64,000 nt of DNA, taken from NCBI GenBank assembly GCA_004297775.1, contig SCUE01000017.1, forward strand, positions 51,887 through 115,886, in the 5' to 3' direction. Source of the stretch: Chloroflexota bacterium (GTDB lineage: Bacteria > Chloroflexota > UBA6077 > FW602-bin22). The notes under the pieces are model-generated. The model was given only the letters and a program-made list of their open reading frames with translations. It did no database searches and was not told the DNA's origin. Below, in pieces: positions 27,484-36,057 of the stretch (the first letter of the stretch is position 1; each line of letters begins with the position of its first letter). Position numbers and translations under genes: made by a program.

Positions 27484-29010
27484 ATGGGGCACATGGCCCA
27501 GGGTCTGCTGCTGCTGGCGGTTGTCCTGTCGCTTCGCCCCAGTGTCCACGCACAGACGGCGTGGCAGGACCTGACTGTCGAGACCGGCGCGGGCGCGATC
27601 GCCGGCCGCCAACAGTTCGGCCTGGCGGCTGCGCCAGATGGGACAATCTACCTTTACGGTGGCCTCCGCAACGGGACCGCGCTAGATGATCTCTGGTCCC
27701 TGCCGGCGGAGGGACGCTGGCGGCAACTTCAGCCGGCACCCGCGGACGCGCCACCGCCGCTGGTCGAACCACACCTGACGGTGGACCGGGCCGGCCGCCT
27801 GTATGAATATGGCGGCATACGTCAGGATGGCCGGCACATCGGTGATCTGTACCGCTTCGATCCGACTTCCGAACGGTGGGCGCGCATTCCCGGCGCCGGC
27901 CCACCGGCCAGGCAGGATCACGGATTCGTCGCCGATCCGGCGGGCGACGCTCTCTACGTGTTCGGCGGCGAAGGCGCCGACGGCAACCGGCGCAATGACT
28001 TCTGGCGCTACGACATCGCGCGCGCCGAATGGGTTGACCTGACCGAACCGTCCGGGGCGTGGGCGATCCAGCCGCGCGAACTGTATAACCTCACACTGGA
28101 TGGTCACGGACACCTTTACCTGTTCGGCGGGACCATCGATGGTGGCGACAGCTACCCACGCCGTCTGAACGACTTCTGGCGCTACGACATCACCTCGGGG
28201 CTCTGGGAGTCACTCACCACCGCATCCGGGTCAGCGACAGTGCCCGGCCGCCACTACTACGGCCAGGTTGCCGACGCGGACGGCGCCTTCTACGTGCTGG
28301 GTGGTTTCATTCCCTCGGAGTCAACTGACCAGTTGAGCGAGGTAGCGGGCGACCTCTGGATCTACGATCCCGCGCGCGGTGTCTGGGTGAACGGCACATC
28401 GCTGGCCGCGCCAGTGCTTCCCCGGGTCCCCTATGCGCTGGTCTGGGACCCGCGAAACCGGGCGATCGCGCTGTTTGGCGGTGCGCGACCAGATTCCTCG
28501 GGCACGCTCGCGCCGGTCGCCGACTACTGGCGCTGGTCTCCGACAGGCTGGTCACAAACGGGTCCACGATCGCGAATCGACGAGTCGGGCGGCGACGTCC
28601 GATCAGCCGATAGCGCCCTGGTCCTCGCCCTACCGGTTGGCGCCCTGAACGGCGAGCACGCCGTCTCCATCGGCTGGACCGGCCCGCCAACGATCGACGG
28701 AGCTTCGACACGGGCTGGGGTCGAGATTCGCGTCGACGGGGCGGCCGACGGCCACTTCGCGCGAAACACCGACTTGATGATCCGGGTGGACCAGATTCCG
28801 AACGGCCCCATTCTCCGGGAACCGGTCGAGCTCAGGCGTCAGGACCTCCCCAACCGATGGGTCAGTGTGCCGGGTCGGCTGAGATCGGACGGACACACGT
28901 TTGGCGCACGGATCAGCGACGCGGGCAGCTACGCCGTGATCGTCCCGCCGCATTTCACGACGCTGCTCCCGATGCTTCCACACACGCGGATGGCAGCGGG
29001 CAGCGGGTAG
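27484..29010 (+). CDS. secreted Kelch-repeat beta-propeller protein
   Basis: About 509 residues. The N-terminus (MGHMAQGLLLLAVVLSLRPSVHAQ) is a signal peptide with likely cleavage after A-H-A. Five or six Kelch-type blades follow, each with a Gly-Gly pair and a Trp at fixed spacing (IYLYGGLRNG, LYEYGGIRQDG, LYVFGGEGADG, NDFWRYDIARAEW). A non-propeller C-terminal domain of about 150 residues is strand-rich. Function is unknown; exported binding proteins often have this form. Confidence 0.8.
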   Translation: MGHMAQGLLLLAVVLSLRPSVHAQTAWQDLTVETGAGAIAGRQQFGLAAAPDGTIYLYGGLRNGTALDDLWSLPAEGRWRQLQPAPADAPPPLVEPHLTVDRAGRLYEYGGIRQDGRHIGDLYRFDPTSERWARIPGAGPPARQDHGFVADPAGDALYVFGGEGADGNRRNDFWRYDIARAEWVDLTEPSGAWAIQPRELYNLTLDGHGHLYLFGGTIDGGDSYPRRLNDFWRYDITSGLWESLTTASGSATVPGRHYYGQVADADGAFYVLGGFIPSESTDQLSEVAGDLWIYDPARGVWVNGTSLAAPVLPRVPYALVWDPRNRAIALFGGARPDSSGTLAPVADYWRWSPTGWSQTGPRSRIDESGGDVRSADSALVLALPVGALNGEHAVSIGWTGPPTIDGASTRAGVEIRVDGAADGHFARNTDLMIRVDQIPNGPILREPVELRRQDLPNRWVSVPGRLRSDGHTFGARISDAGSYAVIVPPHFTTLLPMLPHTRMAAGSG

Positions 29011-29097
29011 CGCCCCGTCGCGGCCGCGCACCGGCGGCGATCACTCGATACGCGCGCCCACGGCTCATCGACGAAATCGGCAAACGCGGATACGAGC

Positions 29098-29140
29098 CTG
29101 GATCGAGTATCTCGGCGCGTACGGTGTGCTCGTGACGTAG
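29098..29140 (+). repeat. capsid-tail repeat, copy F (short)
   Basis: Forty-three bases match the last 43 bases of the capsid gene including TAG, with about seven differences (core GGCGCGTACGGTG shared). It lies about 90 bases after the Kelch gene and just before a VapBC locus, on the same strand as the other copies. Confidence 0.55.
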
Positions 29141-29170
29141 GACGTGGCCAACCATTCCTCTCAGCGTATT

Positions 29171-29224
29171 GCTATCCAGAATCCGAGATATTGGATAGCC
29201 GACAATCAGTCTTCGCAGTATATT
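29171..29224 (+). promoter_or_regulatory. vapBC operator and leaderless promoter
   Basis: GCTATCCA and TGGATAGC form a perfect 8-bp inverted repeat (29171-29199). Downstream TATATT (29219-29224) is a good -10 hexamer just six bases before the GTG start at 29231. Transcription would start at the start codon, so the mRNA is probably leaderless. No Shine-Dalgarno site is present. Confidence 0.55.
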
Positions 29225-29230
29225 ATCGAC

Positions 29231-29437
29231 GTGAGAAAGACGACCATCGAGATTGACGACGATCTCCTTGCGCAAGCCGAAGTGATTCTGGGCACGAAAG
29301 GGATCAAGGCCACCGTGCATCGCGCGCTGGACGATGTCGTGCGGCGCGAGTTGCGGTTGCAGCTCCTGGAGCGCCTGAAGCGCATGGACGGTCTCGATCT
29401 GGATGATCCTGAGGTAATGGCCGGGGCGTGGCGGTAG
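29231..29437 (+). CDS. VapB-type antitoxin
   Basis: A 68-residue antitoxin of the form RKTTIEIDDDLLAQAEVILG then KATVHRALDDVVRRE, a ribbon-helix-helix typical of VapB (DUF2191-like). The GTG at 29231 is chosen because the family begins here and a -10 hexamer lies six bases upstream. Overlaps vapC by 10 bases. Confidence 0.85.
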   Translation: MRKTTIEIDDDLLAQAEVILGTKGIKATVHRALDDVVRRELRLQLLERLKRMDGLDLDDPEVMAGAWR

Positions 29438-29853
29438 CCAGTCCGGCCTACGTCGTTGACAAGAGCGCCTTCACCCGGCTGCGTCACGGGAGTGTCGAAG
29501 CCGTTCTGGCACCCCTTGTGGCGCGCGATCAAGTCGCGACGTGCGGCGTTTTCGAGCTGGAGATTCTCTACAGCGCCCGAGATGCGCGGGACTTCGCAGG
29601 CGTTCGCCACGAGCTGCTCGGCCTGCCACGCTTCGACTTCGCGCAAACCGACTTCGATCGCGCGATTGAGGTCCTCGGGATGCTCGCCATCCGCGGCCAG
29701 CATCGCGCGGGCGGACTATCGGACCTCTTGCTGGCCGCTATCGCCGAGCGCCACGCGGTCACGGTCCTCCACTACGACGCCCACTTCGATCTGATTGCCG
29801 CGGTGACGAATCAGCCGACGCGGTGGGTGGTTCCGCGCGGCAGCGTGGCCTGA
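29428..29853 (+). CDS. VapC-like PIN-domain toxin
   Basis: A 141-residue PIN toxin. YVVDKSAFTRL (Asp), TCGVFELEILYSARD (Glu), LSDLLLAAIAERH (Asp) and YDAHFDLIA (last Asp) supply the active site. It starts within the antitoxin gene (10-base overlap). A related internal fragment exists at 25761-25862. Confidence 0.9.
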   Translation: MAVASPAYVVDKSAFTRLRHGSVEAVLAPLVARDQVATCGVFELEILYSARDARDFAGVRHELLGLPRFDFAQTDFDRAIEVLGMLAIRGQHRAGGLSDLLLAAIAERHAVTVLHYDAHFDLIAAVTNQPTRWVVPRGSVA

Positions 29854-29924
29854 CGCCTGCCCTGGCACCGACGATTCGCTGAGCCGAACTGCACGCTTAG
29901 ATTCGTCAACGCCGCGCAAACTTG

Positions 29925-29990
29925 AGGTGCGTTACCTTCGGCGCGTGCGACGAGTTGATCATCGAGCCGTAGAGTCAATTTCGTCTGCAT
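29925..29990 (-). pseudogene. antitoxin 5' fragment (DUF6364-like)
   Basis: On the minus strand an ATG at 29990 opens M-Q-T-K-L-T-L-R-L-D-D-Q-L-V-A-R-A, the usual start of a short antitoxin family that pairs with PIN toxins. The similarity stops after about 20 residues. The C-terminal half and any toxin are missing. Confidence 0.45.
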
Positions 29991-30088
29991 GACGTACTGT
30001 TCTGTCAATTGTATACGGCAGGCATCGCTCAACGTGATTCCGCGGCGATCACAGCACCCGCACCGATCGCGAACACGGTGCTGGATCG

Positions 30089-30499
30089 CTAGATGCCTCG
30101 CTCCCTCCGCCAGCGCGCGATCCAGCCGGCGTGCGCCGCCTCGTGCGAGCTGCGCAGACCCGCTTCGCCGTAGCGCGATGGATCCAGACCCCGCGGGGTG
30201 GCGGACGAGATCGCGTCGATCAGTCGCTGCCGCGACGTCGTCAGTTCCCACCTCACCTGCCCGAGCGAAAACCCCCTTCGAAGCGAGTACGCCAGCGCGT
30301 TGTAGGCCGCATCCTGGTCGCCCGTCGCACGCCAGGCAGACTCGTGCCCGGCGGATATTCGCACCACTTCGCTCGCCCGAATGTCGTCCCAGAGCGCGAT
30401 GTGCGCCAGGTGGTCCTTCACCGACCAGCCGTCGATCGACGGCTCGCACATCAGTTCATCACTGAGTCCGTCGAACGCGGCCAGCAGTCCCTCGCGCAT
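30089..30499 (-). CDS. DinB-like/ClbS-type four-helix protein
   Basis: A 136-residue helical protein. DGWSVKDHLAHIALWDDI and the C-terminal SSHEAAHAGWIARWR supply the His ligands of the DinB/YfiT/mycothiol-transferase-like metal site. The family's first helix seems to extend upstream of the ATG at 30499 (in-frame A-L-L-R-H-Y), but no ATG, GTG or TTG precedes it there. The substrate is unknown. It may be a thiol transferase or detoxification enzyme. Confidence 0.65.
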   Translation of the reverse strand: MREGLLAAFDGLSDELMCEPSIDGWSVKDHLAHIALWDDIRASEVVRISAGHESAWRATGDQDAAYNALAYSLRRGFSLGQVRWELTTSRQRLIDAISSATPRGLDPSRYGEAGLRSSHEAAHAGWIARWRRERGI

Positions 30500-30566
30500 G
30501 CTCTTGTAATGTCGCAGCAGCGCGTCTCTGTCTTCAGCTATATCGCTCTCCCCTCGTCTGCCGGCC

Positions 30567-31436
30567 TCAACCCTGGCGGAGTGGTGTCATGACCTCCTCG
30601 ACGAAGCGCAGCACGGGCTCGGTCGAGGTGACGTGACCAAAATCCCCCAGGATGTGACTGACGCCGGCGGCGGCATAGGTGCCGATCCAGTCGAGCCATG
30701 TCTGCGAATCCTGGCTCGTCGTAGGCAGCGGCGCCTCGCGCGTCACGGTCAGGACGATCTTGGATGGGTCGCGACCGGCGGTTTCGGCGCTGCGGAAGAC
30801 GATGTCGCGCTTCTGCTTGAATGCATCCAAACCGCGGCCGGCGGTGGTATTCCACCAATCAGCCTGTCGCCCGACCAACGGAAGCATGAGCTGTTCGCCC
30901 GAGCCGCCGATCATCACCGGTGGGACCGGCTTCGGGAGCGGGGGCGCGTAGGCCTCCGTGATCTGGAAATGCTTGCCCGTGAACGTGGGCGCTTCCTCGG
31001 TCCACATGCGGCGAATCAACTGGACGGCCTCGTCGAGCTGGGCGATACGCACCGATGCCTTGGGGAATGGCCAGCCGTAGCGGCGGTACTCATCCTCTCG
31101 CCAGCCGGCGCCGATACCCAGGACGAAGCGTCCACCGCTCAGAGCCTGGAGAGTACCGGCCATCTTGGCGGTGAGCGCCGGGCTGCGGTAGCCAACGCCG
31201 AGGACGTGGTGGCCGAGGAGGACGTTGGGGTGGCGAGCGGCCAGCCAGGTGAGAGCGGTGAAACCTTCCAGGAACGGATCGGTCTTGCGGTCGAAACCGT
31301 AGAAGTGATCGCAGACCCACACGGAGTCGAATTGCTGAAGGATCGACGGGAAAATGTGGTCGTCCTGGTACTTGACAAGCGGGACGAAATCACTCTCGGG
31401 CGGGCCAATCGCGGGGGAGATCCAGCCGAACTTCAC
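30567..31436 (-). CDS. LLM class F420-dependent oxidoreductase
   Basis: A 289-residue luciferase-like TIM barrel. WVCDHFYGF near the N-terminus, GHHVLGVGYRSPALTAKMAG, RFVLGIGAGWREDEY and the C-terminal region fit the F420-dependent LLM family. It is likely to use F420 or FMN on an unknown organic substrate. A second member is at 39424-40284. Confidence 0.9.
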   Translation of the reverse strand: MKFGWISPAIGPPESDFVPLVKYQDDHIFPSILQQFDSVWVCDHFYGFDRKTDPFLEGFTALTWLAARHPNVLLGHHVLGVGYRSPALTAKMAGTLQALSGGRFVLGIGAGWREDEYRRYGWPFPKASVRIAQLDEAVQLIRRMWTEEAPTFTGKHFQITEAYAPPLPKPVPPVMIGGSGEQLMLPLVGRQADWWNTTAGRGLDAFKQKRDIVFRSAETAGRDPSKIVLTVTREAPLPTTSQDSQTWLDWIGTYAAAGVSHILGDFGHVTSTEPVLRFVEEVMTPLRQG

Positions 31437-31570
31437 GTATGTGTTCTCCTAGTCGAAGGGTGATGGTAGCCGACCAGACGCGCTCTCCCTCGGGCAGAAC
31501 GCCTTTCAACGGAAACGCCGAGGTCCAGGAACAGATCGACTTGGGTCAGGAAACGCCGGTCGCGTAACCG

Positions 31571-31981
31571 CTATTCATCGCCCCCGAGTCTTCGCGCGTG
31601 ACGTGGCGCCGACGCAACGATCCCTTCGTCGGCCGTGATCAGAGTGATTCCGCGCGCCTCGGCCAGCGCAACGTAGCACGCGTCGTAGGCGGTCAGGCCA
31701 CGCGCGCACCACCGGGCGATGCCGGTGAGTGCGGGCTGATCGACCTCGAAAGCGAACGCGTCCAGGCGTGCCGCGAGTCGCTCCAACCGGGGCAGGCTCA
31801 GGCGCCAGCGTCGAGCGGCGACGTTCAACACTTCCACAAAGAGGAGAGGCGGCACCACGACGCGAAGCTCGCCGGCCAGAAATCTCGTGAGGATCCGTTC
31901 CGCCTCAACGACATCTTGCTCGCCAGGTGCATTCATCCACTTGAGCACGATCGAGGCGTCGAGGACGCACTCCTCGATCAA
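31571..31981 (-). CDS. VapC-like PIN-domain toxin
   Basis: A 136-residue PIN protein. CVLDASIVLKW (Asp), LLFVEVLNVAARR (Glu), LTAYDACYVALAEA (Asp) and ITADEGIV (last acidic) define the site. It overlaps its antitoxin by four bases. Confidence 0.9.
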   Translation of the reverse strand: MIEECVLDASIVLKWMNAPGEQDVVEAERILTRFLAGELRVVVPPLLFVEVLNVAARRWRLSLPRLERLAARLDAFAFEVDQPALTGIARWCARGLTAYDACYVALAEARGITLITADEGIVASAPRHARRLGGDE

Positions 31982-32241
31982 CGAGCGGAGTCGCGCATTT
32001 CGCGAACGGCTGTCGCGCTATCGACCGCCAGCCACGGCTCCGCCACCCAGGCCTCACGCACCAGCGACCGCGTGTCCTCGATGGCATGCCGAACCTCCGG
32101 ACTCGCGCCGGGTCCGCGTGAACTGCTCAATCCGCGATCCGCCAGCTCCGATATGAGCGCGGATCGAGACGTATGGCGAGCCGTCGCCTCCTCGTCGAGG
32201 CGCCGGACCAGTTGGGGGTCGAGGGAGACCAAGATTTTCAC
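31978..32241 (-). CDS. VapB-type antitoxin
   Basis: An 87-residue ribbon-helix-helix antitoxin: KILVSLDPQLVRRLDEEA, then TSRSALISELADRGL, with a toxin-binding C-terminus. The GTG at 32241 is better than the track's ATG at 32277. It lies exactly seven bases after the -10 hexamer, and the longer start would sit inside the operator. The mRNA is then leaderless. Confidence 0.82.
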   Translation of the reverse strand: MKILVSLDPQLVRRLDEEATARHTSRSALISELADRGLSSSRGPGASPEVRHAIEDTRSLVREAWVAEPWLAVDSATAVREMRDSAR

Positions 32242-32248
32242 GATCGAA

Positions 32249-32277
32249 AAGATATCCCGGATATCTATTTCGGTCAA
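32249..32277 (-). promoter_or_regulatory. vapBC promoter with palindromic operator
   Basis: On the minus strand TTGACC (32277-32272) and TATCTT (32254-32249) are separated by exactly 17 bases, and the GTG follows seven bases later. A perfect 17-bp palindrome AGATATCCGGGATATCT (32250-32266) covers the -10 and spacer, the expected place for VapB autorepression. Confidence 0.75.
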
Positions 32278-32465
32278 GCGTGGCCGACCTCGTGTCGCTC
32301 CGCGCGGCGATGGTCACCGTCGGGGAAACACTTCTGCCGATGCTGCCGCTGCTGATTCGGGCGAGGCGGCAGTCGTCCGACAGGTATCCGGCCACTGCCG
32401 AGGTTAACTCCGTTCCGCTGCGCGGGACGACTCGCACTCTTGATGGCCGCATATGCTTACATCGC

Positions 32466-32885
32466 TTGATCGTTTACGGCGTCGATTCCCCGGTCGATAA
32501 CGGCCAGTTCAACGCGCTATTCGCGGCCGGGTGGCCCGGCCACCCCTGGACTGACTTCGAGAGCGAACTGCCGTACTGCCTGCTCCACGTCTGCGCCTAT
32601 GACGGCGAGCATCTGATTGGCTTCGTGAAGTTGGCGTGGGATGGCGGTGTGCATGGCTTCATCCTCGAGCCGGTCGTGCGCCCTGACTACCGCCGTCGTG
32701 GCGTCGGGACGCGGCTGATCGGAGAGGCCGTGGCCGCCGCCGATGCCCACGGCCTGCACTGGCTCCACGTCGACTTCGAACCCGGCCTCTTGCCGTTCTA
32801 TCAACGTTGTGGTTTCCAGCCAACCGACGCTGGCCTCATTCGGCTGGGTCAAACCCAATCGTCGCGACCATTCGATGGCATGTGA
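32466..32885 (+). CDS. GNAT family N-acetyltransferase
   Basis: The C-terminal 110 residues are a clear GNAT core: GFVKLAWDGGVHGFILEPVV (strands 4-5), RPDYRRRGVGTRLIGEAV (acetyl-CoA loop), then WLHVDFEPGLLPFYQRCGF. The start is uncertain. The track uses GTG 32280, within 40 bases of the divergent VapB start and in its promoter. The TTG at 32466 (L-I-V-Y-G-V-D) matches where the fold starts. Substrate unknown. Confidence 0.7.
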   Translation: MIVYGVDSPVDNGQFNALFAAGWPGHPWTDFESELPYCLLHVCAYDGEHLIGFVKLAWDGGVHGFILEPVVRPDYRRRGVGTRLIGEAVAAADAHGLHWLHVDFEPGLLPFYQRCGFQPTDAGLIRLGQTQSSRPFDGM

Positions 32886-32936
32886 GCCCAACGCAATGTT
32901 TCAGGGTGAATCCACGTTCTCGCGCAGGGAGGGTCG

Positions 32937-33221
32937 ATGAAAGTCGTGGTCCTTGAGGATTGGAACAACTTCTTCCCCGGGAATCCCAACCTCGAACGCC
33001 TGCGAGAACGGGTCGGGGTCGAGGTTCAGCACGATCGGGACGTTCGAGTGGGGCGCTGGAACGTCGCACCGAGCTTCATGCTCAGCGGCAGCACGATGGG
33101 CATCGTCGGACTCGGGCGGTTGGGACGCCACCTGGCGCGTCTCGGCCAGGCGCTCAACATGCACGTCTTCGGCGGCGGCTGGCTCGACAATCGCGGCGGC
33201 CGCGGCGCGATAGTCCGGTAG
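32937..33221 (+). pseudogene. D-2-hydroxyacid dehydrogenase remnant ending in a capsid tail (copy E)
   Basis: The first 34 residues (MKVVVLEDWNNFFPGNPNLE) match the start of D-isomer 2-hydroxyacid dehydrogenases. Then about 100 residues are missing, and STMGIVGLGRLGRHLARLGQ is the NAD-binding loop (GxGxxG). Directly after L-N-M-H-V the frame passes into the capsid tail (FGGGWLDNRGGRGAIVR, TAG at 33219-33221). So a dehydrogenase gene has lost its middle and its 3' half and has been joined in frame to a capsid 3' end (33162-33221). A good Shine-Dalgarno (AGGGAGG) remains. Confidence 0.8.
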
Positions 33222-33548
33222 GTCCTACCGGTGCCCGCTCAATTGCCATCGTCGGATCGGCCGTCCCACGATGCGTCGTTGGATTCACGGAACGCCGCGC
33301 CGACCTGTCCGGGCCCGCCCTCGCCGTTGCGCGCGACACTGACGATGCGCGAATCCCTGAAGAGCGACGCTTAGAACGTCGCCGCCTCCTCTGCCTGACT
33401 CTCGAATCATAGAAATGGAATGATCTTCTGCATCGCGCTGCCTCCCAGCGCGACTCTCATTTCGCAGTGCCGCTGACGGCTCGGAATCAAGCTCAGCGAT
33501 GATGGTGCAGCCGCGACTCTTCGTGAGTCTGTCGTGCCGATTGGCCCG
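33222..33548. other. 327-bp stretch without a supported gene
   Basis: No gene is supported. Just after the capsid tail it reads A-R-S-I-A-I-V-G-S in the + strand (about 33234), weakly like the sequence following copy C. The rest, up to the Usp stop on the other strand, shows nothing I can name. Confidence 0.4.
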
Positions 33549-34490
33549 TCAGCGTTCGACGGTCCTCAACAACAAGACCGGCGCCGACGTGCGGCCGAGC
33601 AGCCGCGCGACCGTGCCGCCCGCCCAGACGGCCTGCAACCCGGCTCGGCCGTGGGTGGCCGCTACGATCAGTCCGGCGTGATGCTCGCTCACGTCCCCGG
33701 CCAACTGCTGCGCCGCGTCACCACGCCGCACCTCGGTCTCCACCGCGATCCCCGAGGCGCGCAGTTCGCGCGCGATTCCCTCGAGGTAAATCCCGGCCTG
33801 CTCCTGCTCACTATCCAGAATCGCGCGCGTCGCCGTCGGCATCAGGAGCGACGCTCCGCGAAGGTCGTCTCGAACGGTTTCAAGCGTTGCCACGACCATC
33901 GTCAGATGCAGGCGGGTCCCGAGCTTTGCGGCCAACAAGGTGGCAATCGGAAGCGCCGCCTCGGCCGCCGCGGTGGCGTCCAGCGCGACGAGAATCGTCT
34001 CCGGTGCGAACACGGCGGGATCCGTACCGCCGGCCGGCGCGCGCACGAGAAGCACTGGTGTTGTTCCGCGCTGCAGCGCTTGTTGGGCGATGCCGCCCCA
34101 GAGGAAATCGCGCACGCCACCCCGTCCGTGCGTACAAAGCACGATCAGGTCGGTGCGTTCTTCGGTTCCATGCTCGGCGATACTCGCCGCGACATCGCCT
34201 CGTGGCACGTTGTGGACGTGCCACGAGGCATTCACACCGCGCGACCGCAAGCCCTCCACCAATCCTCCCAGGTACGCCTCGGCGGCAGCCTGATCGATCA
34301 GGTGGCGATCCCCGTGCACGGTCGGCCGCGCGCCGCGCTCCATGACGTGCAGCAGCAAGACCTCCGAGTCGAACGCGGCGGCGAATCGCTCCGCCGGCGG
34401 GAGCGCCGACTCGGCCAGGCGCGAGCCGTCGAGTGGCACCAGTAGGCGCGCGAAGGTTTGGGCGGTTTGATACGTTTCGGTCTCGTTCAT
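33549..34490 (-). CDS. tandem-domain universal stress protein
   Basis: A 313-residue protein with two UspA domains (about residues 14-152 and 163-310). Each has the ATP-binding pattern: THGRGGVRDFLWGGIAQ in the first and THGRAGLQAVWAGGTVARLL in the second. The start overlaps the stop of mntH by four bases, so it is cotranscribed with and translationally coupled to the Mn transporter. This pairing suggests a role in metal or oxidative stress. Confidence 0.92.
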   Translation of the reverse strand: MNETETYQTAQTFARLLVPLDGSRLAESALPPAERFAAAFDSEVLLLHVMERGARPTVHGDRHLIDQAAAEAYLGGLVEGLRSRGVNASWHVHNVPRGDVAASIAEHGTEERTDLIVLCTHGRGGVRDFLWGGIAQQALQRGTTPVLLVRAPAGGTDPAVFAPETILVALDATAAAEAALPIATLLAAKLGTRLHLTMVVATLETVRDDLRGASLLMPTATRAILDSEQEQAGIYLEGIARELRASGIAVETEVRRGDAAQQLAGDVSEHHAGLIVAATHGRAGLQAVWAGGTVARLLGRTSAPVLLLRTVER

Positions 34491-35821
34491 GACGACGCCC
34501 CCGGGAGGATTCCGCCAAGCGTTATGTAGATCAACAGCGCGTTGAGCAGCAGAATGATCGCGGCGCAGGCCATGGCCAGAACATTTGTGATCGGACGGTT
34601 AACGAGGCTCCCCATCAAATCGCGGCGGCGCGTCAGCAGTACCAGACTGATCACCGGGATCGGCAAGACGAAACTCAGGGTCACCTGACTGATGACGAGC
34701 ACCTCGGTCGGATTCCAGCCAAGCGCGATGATCACGATCGCCGGCAGCATCGTCACCAGGCGCCGCAGCCAGATCGGGATCGAGAAGTCGACGAAACCCT
34801 GCATGATGACCTGGCCAGCCATGGTGCCCACGGTCGACGAGGAGAGTCCCGAGGCGAGCAGAGAGATCGCGAACACGGTCGAGGCCAGCCCGCCCAGCAG
34901 CGGGGTAAGCGTCAGGTACGCCTGCTCGATCGAGCCGACCTCGTCGTAGCCGCTCCCGTGGAAGACACTCGCGGCCATATACAGCATCGCCATGTTGATG
35001 ATGCCAGCCAGGCTCATCGCGATTATGACATCGACGATCTCGAAACCGAAGATCCGCCTGGCCTCGCCCTCGTCGCGCGGGACGATACGCCGCTGGGTCA
35101 AGCTGGAGTGGAGGTAAATGACGTGCGGCATGACCGTGGCGCCGATGATGCCGACGATCAGGAGCGCACTATCGCCGCTGACCCACGGGACGAACGCGTG
35201 GTAGGCGACCTGGCCCCAGTCGGGCCGTGCCAGCACTGTCTCGACGACGTAGGAAACGGCGATCACGGCGACCAGCACGGTGATGACCGCTTCAAGCAGG
35301 CGGAAGCCGTAACGCTCCAGACTCAGGATGGCGAAGGTGCACAGCCCGGTCAGGATCCCGGCCGCGAGTAGCGGCATGCCAAAGAGCAAGTTGAAGCCGA
35401 CCGCGGCGCCGAGAAACTCCGCGAGATCGGTCGCCATCGCCCCGACCTCGGCGATGATCCACATGCCGTAGACGACCGGCCGTGGGAACTCGCGCCGGCA
35501 CATCTCGGCCAGGTTGAGCCCGGTCGCGATCCCCAGCTTGGCCGACAAACTCTGGAGCAGCATGGCCATGACGTTGGCCAGCAGGATGACCCAGAGCAGG
35601 TTGTAGCCGAACTGGGCGCCGCCGGAGATGTTGGTGGCGAAGTTACCTGGATCGATGTAGGCGACGGAGGCGATGAAGGCCGGGCCGAGGAAGGGTAGCA
35701 ACGCCCGGAGTCCGCGTGTACGCCCTTCGATCGAATCACGAGCGGCGTCACGCACGCTGGCCGAGGACGACGACCCAAACCCCTCGGGCGAGGCCATCGG
35801 ACGTGACTCGCGGTCAGCCAC
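34487..35821 (-). CDS. mntH: Nramp family divalent metal (Mn2+) transporter
   Basis: A 444-residue membrane transporter with about 11 helices. The metal-binding DPGNFATN of helix 1 and MPHVIYLHS of helix 6 are both intact. It would import Mn2+ (or Fe2+) with protons. A DtxR/MntR-type operator overlaps a good promoter 168-204 bases upstream, which supports Mn control. Residues 1-40 are a polar extension. Confidence 0.93.
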   Translation of the reverse strand: MADRESRPMASPEGFGSSSSASVRDAARDSIEGRTRGLRALLPFLGPAFIASVAYIDPGNFATNISGGAQFGYNLLWVILLANVMAMLLQSLSAKLGIATGLNLAEMCRREFPRPVVYGMWIIAEVGAMATDLAEFLGAAVGFNLLFGMPLLAAGILTGLCTFAILSLERYGFRLLEAVITVLVAVIAVSYVVETVLARPDWGQVAYHAFVPWVSGDSALLIVGIIGATVMPHVIYLHSSLTQRRIVPRDEGEARRIFGFEIVDVIIAMSLAGIINMAMLYMAASVFHGSGYDEVGSIEQAYLTLTPLLGGLASTVFAISLLASGLSSSTVGTMAGQVIMQGFVDFSIPIWLRRLVTMLPAIVIIALGWNPTEVLVISQVTLSFVLPIPVISLVLLTRRRDLMGSLVNRPITNVLAMACAAIILLLNALLIYITLGGILPGASS

Positions 35822-35988
35822 GACCTTGCCCGTTTCGCGCTGGCGGCCGATCGATCAAAGCGCCAGCGGGTATGGTTCGATCAGGACCTCGACGGAGGTT
35901 GATCACTCGCCGGCGCTCGTCGTACCGATGGCCCCCGTGATGACGGCAGCATTGGCTTCCTGGTTAGTCGGCTGAAGACACACGGTCA

Positions 35989-36025
35989 ACTTTATGCTGA
36001 CGTTGTTATTTAGTCAAGCCTAAAT
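35989..36025 (-). promoter_or_regulatory. mntH promoter with MntR/DtxR-type operator
   Basis: On the minus strand TTGACT (36017-36012), a 17-base spacer and TAAAGT (35994-35989) form a sigma-70 type promoter. The -35 is embedded in ATTTAGGCTTGACTAAAT (36008-36025), a 6-bp perfect inverted repeat (ATTTAG/CTAAAT) with the TTAGGC look of DtxR-family Mn/Fe repressor sites. It would be repressed when metal is plentiful. The mRNA would have a leader of about 160 bases, in which I see no known riboswitch. Confidence 0.7.
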
Positions 36026-36057
36026 CGCCCGGTCTGGTGGCCTCCTCGCCGTCGCGC

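Noticed and set aside
35822-35988. Mn riboswitch (yybP-ykoY) in the mntH leader
   Set aside because: The conserved core sequences are not present; only the upstream operator is convincing.
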